Shown here: positions 9,326 to 18,452 of the stretch, one piece after another
How positions within the stretch are numbered: position 1 is the stretch's first letter
Layout of the letters: the number at the start of each line of letters is the position of its first letter
Assembly (NCBI GenBank): GCA_036897095.1
Contig: JAYMSP010002360.1
Coordinates: 1 to 24,752 of the forward strand
Length of the DNA: 24,752 nt
Reading direction: 5' to 3'
From: Plantago elongata
Taxonomy: Eukaryota > Streptophyta > Magnoliopsida > Lamiales > Plantaginaceae
Made by a program: the position numbers and the translations under genes
Notes under the pieces: model-generated
Seen by the model: only the letters and a program-made list of their open reading frames with translations
The model's database searches: none
Told to the model about the DNA's origin: nothing

Positions 9326-9718
9326 TGTAGCGCCCCAGATCTGGTTCAGACGTCAAGGGTTGTGCCGAATATTCCAAATACACATGTATTAAAATATTAA
9401 AATATTATCCGCTACAAACCGAATGTACGGGATAAGTTAAAACAGAAAAACAAAACACACATTTAAACTTAATATTCCAGCAGCGGAGACCAGTCAAGTC
9501 CGTCTGTCTGCTAGCTACCCAATCCTTTCTTCGTGCTCAAAATCTGGAAAAGCGGATTATTGAAATAGGGAGAGTGCCATTTACTAGGACTCGGTGAGGA
9601 TAATCAGGCATGCATGAATATGCGTATGAAATGCAAGAATACAGTAAACCAACACACTTGCTGAGCAGGCAGTTATTTTTTAACAGTGGGGAAACCATTA
9701 CCAGTAACAGTATCAGGA

Positions 9719-9938
9719 ACAGTATCGCTGTAGGTGACATCACCCAGTGACCATAACAGTAACAATATGGTGTCATTTAGGCTGGTCCTCTAGAGGTGGC
9801 CCCTACGGATTCGAGAGGTGCCCACACCGCGAATACGCGGTGTAGCGCTTCGCTCCGCATGGCACTTAGCGACTGCCGAATGACAAGTAACAGTAACAGT
9901 AACAGTAGTGACAGTGTCGCTGCAAGTGACATCACCCA
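9719..9938. repeat. CAGTAACAG-rich repeats and a 28 bp direct duplication in the 3.1 kb LTR
   Basis: ACAGTATCGCTGTAGGTGAC at 9719 recurs as ACAGTGTCGCTGCAAGTGAC at 9911, both continuing ATCACCCA. Each is preceded by CAGTAACAG-type short repeats, and similar hexamers recur to about 10135. The two copies bracket the module at about 9785-9875 that is also found near 95-180. Confidence 0.75.
9785..9875. repeat. Module shared with the Cassandra internal region
   Basis: CTAGAGGTGGC, then CACCGCG-ATAC-x-GTGTAGC, then CCGCATGGCACTTAG match 100-165 in the same order and orientation, with a roughly 24 bp extra segment here that looks like an internal duplication of GAGAGGTGCC. I judge the core about 80% alike over some 55 bp by eye. 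Confidence 0.75.
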
Positions 9939-10379
9939 TCATCAGTAACCATATGCCGACAGTGTCGACCAGTGCGGTTTCCCAAAACAGTTTTAGTGTG
10001 TGGTTGCCTTTTGAGGAAAACAGTTTTCGTGCAATGCAATGCATGGGGAGCAGTAAATAGGGTTAATATGCAGGATTAGGAACAGTATTAGTAAACAGGA
10101 TCAGTAACAGTTTCAGTGACATGATCAGTAAACAGGGTCAAAGTTGGCAACGGGGATCAATAGCACAATTTCAATGTACAATACAAACTAGTAACTAGGT
10201 TCACGTCAATGCAGATACGGTTCCCTAATACAGGTCATCTACAGCGATACAGTTAGTCAACTAAATCGGTAGACGAGTCGGAGTCGGTCGGTCGTCGTTG
10301 AGCAGTCGCAGTCAGGGTTAGACAGTCAGACAAATAAACAGGTACAGGAAAAGAAATGCGAGGAATGAACAGTAGCAAA

Positions 10380-10592
10380 CTTTCCCAGGGCCTGATGCCG
10401 AAGGCCAGCTATCACTCACATAATCGTAGTTAGTAGTCGCGTCGTAGTCAGTCGAGACGTAGTCGCGTAATCGGAGTTAGAGTTAGGCAAGCAGGTGAGT
10501 AAACAGGAACAAGTATTGAAATAAGAAGGGTTTGAAAAGTGGCACTTTAACTTTCCCAGGGCCTGATGCCGAAAGCCAGTTATCACTCACCG
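10380..10592. repeat. Direct repeat of a 39 bp block in the 3.1 kb LTR
   Basis: CTTTCCCAGGGCCTGATGCC at about 10380 and again at about 10552 is followed in both by GAA-x-GCCAG-x-TATCACTCAC. Spacing is about 172 bp. Between them are GTAGTCGCGTCGTAGTC-type short repeats. Confidence 0.8.
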
Positions 10593-11043
10593 TATGTATC
10601 TGGCGTGTTAGGATACTCCGAGGTTCCTGATAAACGGATAAACAGTACTGCTTAAACTCCTGACTAAATTATTTAAGAGACTCTTAGTAATTTCCTAACA
10701 ATATTATGATGACATCTTGATATACCAGTTTATAATTCATACGACGTATATAAACAGCTTTCATATCCGGATTTACGATCAATTAAACATCATGTGTTTA
10801 GACTAACCGATACTATTTAGCAAACCCCATTCCAAATCTTTAAACCAGTCTTAATTTTATTTATTTATTTCAAACGGTTAGGGTAATATTTTATTTTAAT
10901 TTCAAAATTATATACGGTATTATTCTTAACAGGTGCCACAGCCGACAAGTCTGTCCAGTAATATCCCAACTTCTAACAGTATTTAACTAGTATTTGTCCT
11001 AACCGTGCAGTACCATCCAATACTATTATTATATTCCAGTCCC

Positions 11044-11205
11044 CTAGTCGACGGTAAGTCGACGTCTATACAAGCCAACAGTACAATTCCTAGTCGACGG
11101 CAAGTTGATGTCTATCCACAGTTCAACAGTAGACAGTCTAATTTAAATTCCACAACAGTCCACGACCAGCGGCACTTATCCTACTGTCGACGGCCAGTCG
11201 ACACT
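11044..11205. repeat. Imperfect GTCGAC-motif repeats
   Basis: CTAGTCGACGGTAAGTCGAC (about 11044) recurs as CTAGTCGACGGCAAGTTGA (about 11090), and CTGTCGACGGCCAGTCGAC follows near 11182. The first two are followed by TGTCTAT or CGTCTAT. Each unit holds a small GTCGAC palindrome. Confidence 0.7.
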
Positions 11206-11778
11206 ACAATATTTAATATCACCGGGTACACTAATAATTCACCAGACTAACAGTATAATTTGAATTCCATATTAACTGCTAATAAATGCTAATAATCGAT
11301 AGTTACCATAATTATTCATCTAACGACACTAAACGATAACTAATAATAGTAAATGATAATTAACGCTAATTAACTAACGACGATTAGCGAAAATACGATA
11401 ATAAACTCTAATAGACGCTAATTAACGCTAATTAGTGATAAATAACAGGGATAACGTGATACTGACCGAACGAGCGTCGAGCGACGGGCAGCGTAACGAG
11501 AGTCGAGGCAGGGTCGAGGCGGTACGGCTGCGAACAATATCTAATTAATTTCCCGTTCGATATTCGAAATTAATCGAAATCCGATCGAGAAACTTACCGG
11601 AATAATCGGTCGAGTTAACGACTCTATCCCGGGGGATATGTTTTTGGCAGTAGTGGTGCAGGTCATGGCCGGAGCCGACGGTGGTGATTGAGCGGAGGAA
11701 AAATGGACAGTGAGGGGAAAACGGGAAAAAGAGAATGGGAAGAGTGAACTGTGAGGATGAAACGAAGGGAGGTCGAGG

Positions 11779-11786
11779 TATATATA
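11779..11786 (-). promoter_or_regulatory. Candidate TATA box of the 3.1 kb LTR
   Basis: TATATATA is in a GC-rich, CpG-dense stretch. On the minus strand it is followed by a CT-rich leader (CCTCGACCTCCC, then CACTCTTCCCATTCTC) and, about 180 bp on, CCGGTAAGTTT, which looks like a splice donor. This gives a plausible LTR promoter pointing left. Confidence 0.5.
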
Positions 11787-12453
11787 GCTCGATGGCGGCT
11801 CGGAATGGCGGTGGGAGAAGACGCGGTGTGGACGTCGGAGCCGCCGCGTGGCTCGCGCCGCCTTACGCGGTTGTTTCCTCGCCGTCCACGTTGCACTGGC
11901 CGCCATTTCCTCTGCCTTCCACGTGTATGGCGCCGCCTTGGGCGCGGTGGTTGATGATTGGCCGGACGGGCGGTATTGGCACGCGGGTTACATCGATTGG
12001 CGCGGGCGATTTTTTCCATTTTTGCGGCTTCAATTGCAGACATAGGCGGCTGGAAATAATTTTGGGGAAGAAAGGGGGTAAATGGACCATTATGCCCTTA
12101 ATTGAAAAGAAGGGGAAGAAGGAAGGCAAGGGTAGTGTGGTATATTTACGATTATATACAACTGGACCGCTCTGGCTTCCAAACGACTTGCAAATAAAAT
12201 CCGAAAAAATGACAAATTGGTTCCCGGACACTTTTCAAGTCGTACTCGAGCCATAGGAAACATAAAATAAATAATTTTTATTTTATTATTTTTATTAATA
12301 TATTCCTAATTCTTAATTTAACGTCGAATCCGCTCGGCGTTAAAATTCTAAATTCGACCCAATATACTTACGTAATATTTTTACTCGTGCGAAATAATAA
12401 AATTAATATTAAATTAAATTTTCGAATACGTAACAAATTTTGCGGTTGTTACA

Positions 12454-12850
12454 GAAATCGTCTCCAACTGACAATGTCCTCTTCATTGCTTGGACACGCT
12501 CTTCTTCTTTCTTGGTTAGTTTACTCTATTATACAAATTCGAAAAGCTGAATATAAAATAATAACTAATATTACTTGTAAAGGTCAATGATTATTGTAGT
12601 TGCTTAAAAATCTTCATGTTACTCACATTGCTCCTATCTTATTGTTCACCGACAATCTCTCCACATACCATCTGACTCACAATCCTGTTCAACATCAACG
12701 TACCAAACATATTAAAATTGATTACCACTTGATCAGAGAAAAGATTTCAGTTAGAGTTATCAAATTCCTTCATATCTCTAATGTCCATTAAGCTGTCAAT
12801 GTTTACACTCTTATATTATAAGATTTATTGGGCGAACAAATGTTCTTAGA
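12454..12850 (+). pseudogene. Ty1/copia gag continuation joined to an RNase H remnant
   Basis: Bases after the target duplication continue the copia gag frame for about 30 codons (LFIAWTRS). From about 12600 the sequence switches to the copia RNase H end: LLKNLHVTHIAPILLFTDN, then HQRTKHIKIDYHLIREK, up to FLHISNVH. Most of gag-pol (integrase, reverse transcriptase) is missing between, so this is a large internal deletion derivative. A stop follows FLHISNVH. I see no 3' LTR after it. Confidence 0.75.
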
Positions 12851-12904
12851 TATGTTCTTTTCGTCTAAAACAAAACAAAACATAACATAATTTAACGACT
12901 CCGA

Positions 12905-13045
12905 GCTAAAAAGAATGGACCTGAACTGAATTGTAGTATAATAAACAATTAAAAATACTTGAATTAAACTGAACGAATCTGAACTGAATTTAATTGGATT
13001 AAATGCATCTGAACTAAATTAAACTGAACTGAATGCATCTCACGT
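12905..13045. repeat. Degenerate CTGAACTGAAT-type repeat
   Basis: Multiple irregular copies of (C)TGAACTGAATT / CTGAACTAAATTAAA with GAATGCATCT or AAATGCATCT spacers occur here, about 230-370 bp upstream of the receptor gene start codon. It is a decayed minisatellite rather than a coding region. Confidence 0.65.
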
Positions 13046-13222
13046 CTAAATGAAATTCTTAAATTTTCAAATAAAAATTGTAAAATTGAACATATAAAAT
13101 TATATAATTGCCAGTCGACCAAATGGATTGTCAATGAAACGTGAATGCTTCCAATCAAGAGAGACATATTGCCATGGCTAAATGCCGTTGTCATCTTGCA
13201 AAACATCAAGATTCCTCCACCC

Positions 13223-13251
13223 TTTTATAGCCGGCCGAGCTTCCTTTGACT
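13223..13251 (+). promoter_or_regulatory. Weak promoter candidates of the receptor gene (TATA-like, W-box)
   Basis: TTTTATAG at 13223-13230 is a TATA-like motif and TTTGACT at 13245-13251 contains a W-box core (TTGACT), a WRKY binding site common upstream of defence receptors. Both lie only 23-51 bp before the start codon, so a promoter here would give a very short leader. They may be chance matches. Confidence 0.25.
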
Positions 13252-13273
13252 CCGTATCTTGCTTTTCTTTGGA

Positions 13274-16200
13274 ATGGGCTTTCCCAGTTTCTCTGTTATG
13301 GTGCTCTTGCTACTTGTTACAGCGGCTGCACAACCCACCACTGAACGCACAGAAGGTGTTTGATTATTTGTCTCTATGAAATTGATACCTTAAATCTACA
13401 TTATTTTGATTTCTTGTTTGCTACGCAGTGGATGCTATTAACGCAATAATCGATCACTGGAACCTAAGAAGCAAATTGAACTTAACTATCGATCCCTGCA
13501 CCCAAAATGCTTCATGGGCTCCTGAAGCTGCTAATCCAAGAATTAAATGTGACTGCTCAGACACCCAATGCCATATCACCCACTTGTAACTTCCTTTTAC
13601 TCTTACTACTTACTGTTTTCTAACAACCAAAATTTGTTTTTTTGGAGGTAAATTAACAATTTGAATTTGTCAAATATAATCCAGGAAAATATATGCTTTG
13701 GATATATCTGGTGAAATTCCACCACATCTATATCTGCTCAGTCAATTAATGGACCTGTAAGTAATTTATACTGGTAGTAAGGCTTTGTTCTCTTCATCTG
13801 AAAAACCGTTCAAATTTGGTCAATTATTCTCTTATAGTACAAATAAGTTCAGTTTTGTTCAGGTGAATAGAATAGAGCCTAAGAAGTTTTATAGTATATG
13901 CCAATTCCTTAAGTTCACCAAGTGATTGCTTTTCATGAAGGAATTTGGGTCAGAATGTGTTGAACGGGTCCATCTCACCGATGATCGGCCAGTTATCTAG
14001 AATGGAGTACCTGTTAGTATAAATCACTTCTTGTATTATTATACAGTTGACCTTCATCTTCTATACCATTATGTAAAAGCAGGCACTTAATTATGATCGT
14101 TTTGGAATTATAAACGCAGGAGTCTTGGCATTAACAACCTCACAGGTCCCCTGCCTGTAGAGCTTGGTAATCTAGTCAGTCTTGTCTCATTGTAAGTCTG
14201 ATTAGCTTCACATTCATTTACAGTTTTGATGTGTGTTTCCAATGTTTATGTGATCATCTTTTCTTTCTGGTGGTACAGAAGCTTGAGCTCGAATAACTTC
14301 CAAGGACCTATACCACATATGATAGGACATCTATCCTCCCTCCAGCAGCTGTAAGTGCATGCATATCAATCAGTTCTCACTTGAAGATAACATAATTGTT
14401 TCTATTACACTAACATCTTAGAATTACCTACCAATTATTGCTTACTTTTCAGGTATATGGACAGCAGTGGACTGAGTGGCCCAATTCCAGATGAACTATC
14501 AAATTTAAAATTGTTAAAAACGCTGTATTTCCCTCTGCTTTCCTCGAAAGACTTCTGTTCATTGATTTATTATCAAATTGTTACTGATTAATGTAAATTA
14601 ACCAGTTTTGTTTGCTATCTTTAGATGGGCATCTGATAATCGATTCACTGGAAGGATACCTGATTATATTGGAACTTTTAAAGATATCGAAGTCTTGTAC
14701 GTTTAAAATATTTCCGTATAGTTGGGGGGCCTTTGCTCTTTTCAATAAATTCCTATCTTCTTTTCATCTGTTCTTTTTATTTTCTATTTTTGTAGGTTTA
14801 TGTGGTTCTCGTTCTCTTAATATGTGCACCGGTTTCTTGTTAATAGGAGATTGGAAGGAACAAATCTTGAGGGGCCAATCCCAAGCAGCTTTGGTGCTCT
14901 AACAAAATTGCAGGATTTGTAAGGATATCTATTAGGATCTGTTACGCACAATAATGCTACACTGAAAATATATACTAGCTGCAAACATGCAAAAACAGTT
15001 TCCTCATTAGCCTTACGTTCGTTTTCTTTTAACTTTTTTTTTTTGTCTTTTTTTTACACTCTGAACATTTCAGGAGAATTGGTGATCTGGGTGGAGGTGA
15101 TTCATCTCTCAACTTCTTAGAGAATTTGACTACTCTATCCATTTTGTAAGTCTTTGATTAATATATACATTTTCTAACTTTAAACATCTAATGACTATGG
15201 ATATCAGCTGTTTTTAAACTTACTCGAATGATAGATCATTGAGGAGCTGTCGGGTTGGTGGTCAAATCCCAGGACGACTTAGCACATTTCCTGACCTGAA
15301 AATATTGTAAGTTCATGTATCTGTTTGTAATGCAAATGCTTTTGTGCTCTCAACTCTGATTCCTCCTAATTCAGCTGTCTTTTTGTTGCTATTTCTTGAT
15401 ATTGATATTTTCCGTGCAACTGTACTGAAGAAGTGTTTTCTACCGAATTTTGCTCCTTGGTAGGGACTTGAGCTTCAATAAATTGACAGGTCGGATTCCA
15501 GATTCATTCAAAACATTTCCTTCCTTGAAATATCTGTAAGTATGTCAACCTTCTTACCCTGCTTCACTAGTTCACTCTATGATTTAATTGAGATAATTTC
15601 TGATTTTATAGTACTTCAGAAAACATAAAATGGTTATAGATTTTGAGTTATCTTGGGTTAAAATTTCAGTCATTGAGTAGAAGTTCTATTACTTAACTGA
15701 CTACAATCTACCAGCAACCCTGGGGTTTTCCCCCCCTTAATTGCTAATTCTCTCTAGGGGATAAAAATGTTAGAAACCTTGTCAATGGATCAGATATTTT
15801 CGATTGATCACTTCCAAAAAACCCTGAATGGTGTGATCTGATCAATCTGTTTTTCTTGCTTCCTTTCAGATATCTTGGAAGCAATAATTTGAATGGGGAG
15901 TTATCTTCAGATGTTATTGGTTCTGGACTTATGGCCCTGTAAGCTCGAATATGGATACTGTTTCTGCATGTTTTAATCTATTGGATTGCCTTCCATGCTA
16001 GCATTCTGCTTGGTTTCCAACTTTAAAATATTGCTAATGCTATTGAATTTGCAGAGATGTTTCGTTCAATTCTCTATCTGGGAATGTCCATCATCAGAAT
16101 GATCTCGCAATGTAAGCTAATTCCATCCGTACGAAATCAGCCCACTAATACTGCAAAACTTTCAAGTTTTAACACTCTCTTATATGCAGAAATGTGGTAG

Positions 16201-17316
16201 GGACATCCATTAATGATATCAATTTGAATGACAAGTAAGTCACCTGTAGTATTCCACATCCTAGCTATAATCGTTTGAATACATAGATTTAACATTGTAT
16301 GATGCTTCCATGGTTTGCTTCATTTTCCCAGTGCTGTCATATCTTACAATGTCAATTTGTTGCAGGAAAGAATCTTCCATGTTGCGTTGTTTACAAGGCG
16401 ATATAAAGTGCAGTAATAAAGCTTCAGCGAGTAAGCCCAACTTTCTTTAAAAGCTTGAATGTTGAATAGTATAATTGTTTTGGTAAAAACTTACATTTGA
16501 AATCGAATTCTGCCAGCTGCATAGCCCATTTTCCAATGGCTAGCCTTAAACTATAAGATAACTACACTAGCCGCCTTATCCATCGGCCACTAGTTCATGT
16601 ACTATCCCTACCTACGCACAAAACATCACATCTTTTAGCCATCAACACATTACGCAAACAAATCCGACATTCGGGTTTAAATTAAGTCATGCATGTGGGG
16701 TCTATATCTGACTGTAAACACCTCCATTTACTATAGGAGAGTTGTGATGAAAGGCCCTTGCAATGAGATTGAATTCTTTGTCATCAAGTCTATCATAGAT
16801 TTGTAGGAACTTATATACACCACTTTTTTGCTTATTTTTTTGTAGCTTCATTTTCTGTCAATTGTGGTGGCACAGAGCAAGTGTCTTCAGATGGGGTTAG
16901 ATTTGATGATGATTCTGAAATACTAGGAGCTGCATCATTGTATGAGAGGTCTAGTAATCAATGGGCTGTAAGTAGTACAGGAACTTTTATCTCCAACCCA
17001 AATGGACCCACGTATAAGGCTAACACAGACTCTCAAATCACCAACACTTTATATTCTGAGTTATATAAAACAGCTAGGATATCGCCTAGCTCATTGAGGT
17101 ACTATGGCATCGGGTTAGAAAATGGAGGATACCTAATTCAGCTTCACTTTGCTGAGATACAAATGGATGATTCTCCTTCTTGGAGGGGCCTTGGTCGACG
17201 CCTATTTGATGTTTACGTTCAGGTACATTATAATAGATTGGACTTTCAGTCAACAGTATTTAGTTCTGTTTACAAACTACTGGCTAAATTGATAGAACTT
17301 CTATCTGCATCTCATG

Positions 17317-17348
<32 letters not shown>

Positions 17349-18020
17349 GGCACTTTAGTTCCACTGAGGGTTTTTCTAATTATTGTAATTTGTAATGTAA
17401 AACAGGGATGTTTATGCTATTAAAATTATGATGGGCAGGTTTTGCAATTCACTTGAATGATATGATGGAACTCAGCTGAATATCAATTGTTTTCTTCTCA
17501 CTGATCCTTTTGTTTTCGATAATGATGTATTGATATCGTCAATTTACTGTCACAATTGTATGTTGCTTTGATCCAGGGTGAGAGAGTTCTTCACGATTTC
17601 AACATCTTGAATGAAGCTGGTGGAGCGAAACAAGCATTAATCAAGACATTTGAGGCGAATGTGACAGATAACGTGATGGACATCCATTTCCTGTGGGCTG
17701 GAAAAGGAACCTGTTGTATTCCGCTCCAGAGCACGTATGGCCCTTTGGTCTCGGCAATCCATGTTTCTCAAGGTTATCCAAATCATCCATGTAGTGCACA
17801 TGTAAATCTGTAGTCGATGGAACTGATCTTATTATTTTCTGCAGTGACGGGTCTAAGAACTTCATCCAGGAACAACCAAAAGCACGCTGGAAGAATCGTA
17901 GGATATTCCCTTGCAGGTGCTGCAGGATTACTAATAATATGTTCTGTTCTCTACCTGTGGTGGGCTAAGAAAGAGGCTGGACCCATGAAGATTCATACTG
18001 ATTCTCCAAGGAAATACTAA
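13274..18020 (+). CDS. LRR-malectin receptor-like protein, no kinase domain (LRR-VIII-2 type), 647 aa
   Basis: A predicted cell-surface receptor of 19 exons, all with GT-AG borders and open in frame: 13274-13355, 13429-13585, 13685-13756, 13941-14012, 14120-14191, 14279-14350, 14453-14524, 14625-14696, 14847-14918, 15074-15145, 15235-15306, 15464-15535, 15870-15938, 16055-16111, 16190-16234, 16366-16430, 16846-17222, 17577-17772, 17845-18020. Exons sum to 1944 nt. Residues 1-19 are a signal peptide (MGFPSFSVMVLLLLV). Residues 26-80 match the family's pre-LRR cap with a CDCS motif. LRRs follow to about 361; exons 3-12 are each exactly 72 nt, one LRR apiece. Residues 399-589 are malectin-like (SFSVNCGG, YYGIGLENGGYLIQLHFAEI, RLFDVYVQ). 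A membrane helix lies at about 607-629, then an 18-residue tail ending PRKY-stop. Relatives continue into a Ser/Thr kinase here. None is seen in the 432 bp before the convergent PLD gene. The unbroken frame argues against a pseudogene. Ligand and function are unknown. Confidence 0.85.
17320..17348 (+). repeat. T(29) homopolymer in intron 17 of the receptor gene
   Basis: There are 29 consecutive T residues about 100 bp after the exon 17 splice donor and 230 bp before the acceptor. It may be the poly(A) tail of a minus-strand retroposed insert or simple slippage. Its length is prone to sequencing error. Confidence 0.9.
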
Positions 18021-18452
18021 ATGTCTTTCCAAAACTAGCTTTGTGTGTCTTGTGTATATACATGGGCATCGATTGAGCCATCTTGTAAGTTATAAATAAT
18101 ACTAAAATTTTTGGAATAGAACTTCAGTTGAATTGTCACAAATTCAACTGGAATTCTATCCCAAACCTCCTATTTAGGGGTTAGTTTTGTGTGTGCATGT
18201 ATGAGGATCAATTAAACATTTCCTTCCTTAACTTTTTGTATGCCTATTCTAGTGTATAGGGTATTTAGTTTAATGATTTTTTTAGCAACTCTTTTTCTAG
18301 CGTAGAATTAACGATTCTGAAAATATTTACAAGTACTTTAAGAGTTGATACCAATTCATATGTACAAATTACATGAAGTACTGGTTTCTTTTTGTGTATA
18401 AATGGAGTTAGTTCCTAAAGGAGTTTTTTCTCCAAATGGCATGATGTTTGCA
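18021..18452. other. Convergent 3' intergenic region
   Basis: This 432 bp spacer between the stop codons of the receptor (+) and PLD (-) genes holds both 3' UTRs. TATAAATAATA near 18090 is a near-canonical polyadenylation signal for the receptor. No kinase-like or other coding sequence is found. The hairpin at 18110-18165 is its main structure. Confidence 0.6.
18110..18165. repeat. Long hairpin in the convergent intergenic region
   Basis: CAGTTGAATT (18125-18134) and AATTCAACTG (18141-18150) pair perfectly over a 6 nt loop. Pairing extends outward through TTTGGAATAGAACTT with TTCTATCCCAAA, with one bulge and one mismatch. The arms total about 25 bp. It lies about 90 bp after the receptor stop codon, so it would fall in the 3' UTR of the receptor, or of the PLD if that transcript reads past its end. 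It could be a foldback MITE remnant, a stem in the mRNA, or a small-RNA precursor. Confidence 0.7.

Larger units (their letters stand above)
9326..12453 (-). mobile_element. Solo-LTR-like insertion, about 3.1 kb (probable Ty3/gypsy LTR)
   Basis: The element runs from TGTAGCGCCCCAG to GGTTGTTACA, giving TG...CA ends. It is flanked by GAAAC (9321-9325) and GAAAT (12454-12458), a 5 bp target duplication with one mismatch. It interrupts a copia gag frame, which independently fixes both boundaries. Read on the minus strand it begins TGTAACAACCGC and ends GGGGCGCTACA, has a TATA box at 11779-11786 followed by a pyrimidine-rich leader, then a long repeat-rich tail. No gag or pol frame or internal LTR pair is seen, so a solo LTR is the simplest reading. 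A non-autonomous element with decayed LTRs is the alternative. The long LTR with TGTAAC ends suggests a gypsy chromovirus, which is inference only. Confidence 0.72.

Noticed and set aside
11541..12256. Several overlapping long open frames on both strands
   Set aside because: They come from GC-rich, stop-poor sequence around the LTR promoter. None shows a domain or consistent codon pattern, and all lie within the 3.1 kb insertion.
16881..17423. An open frame running past 17222 through the T(29) tract
   Set aside because: The malectin exon has a good donor at 17222/17223, and the frame resumes in phase at 17577. The extension is intron.
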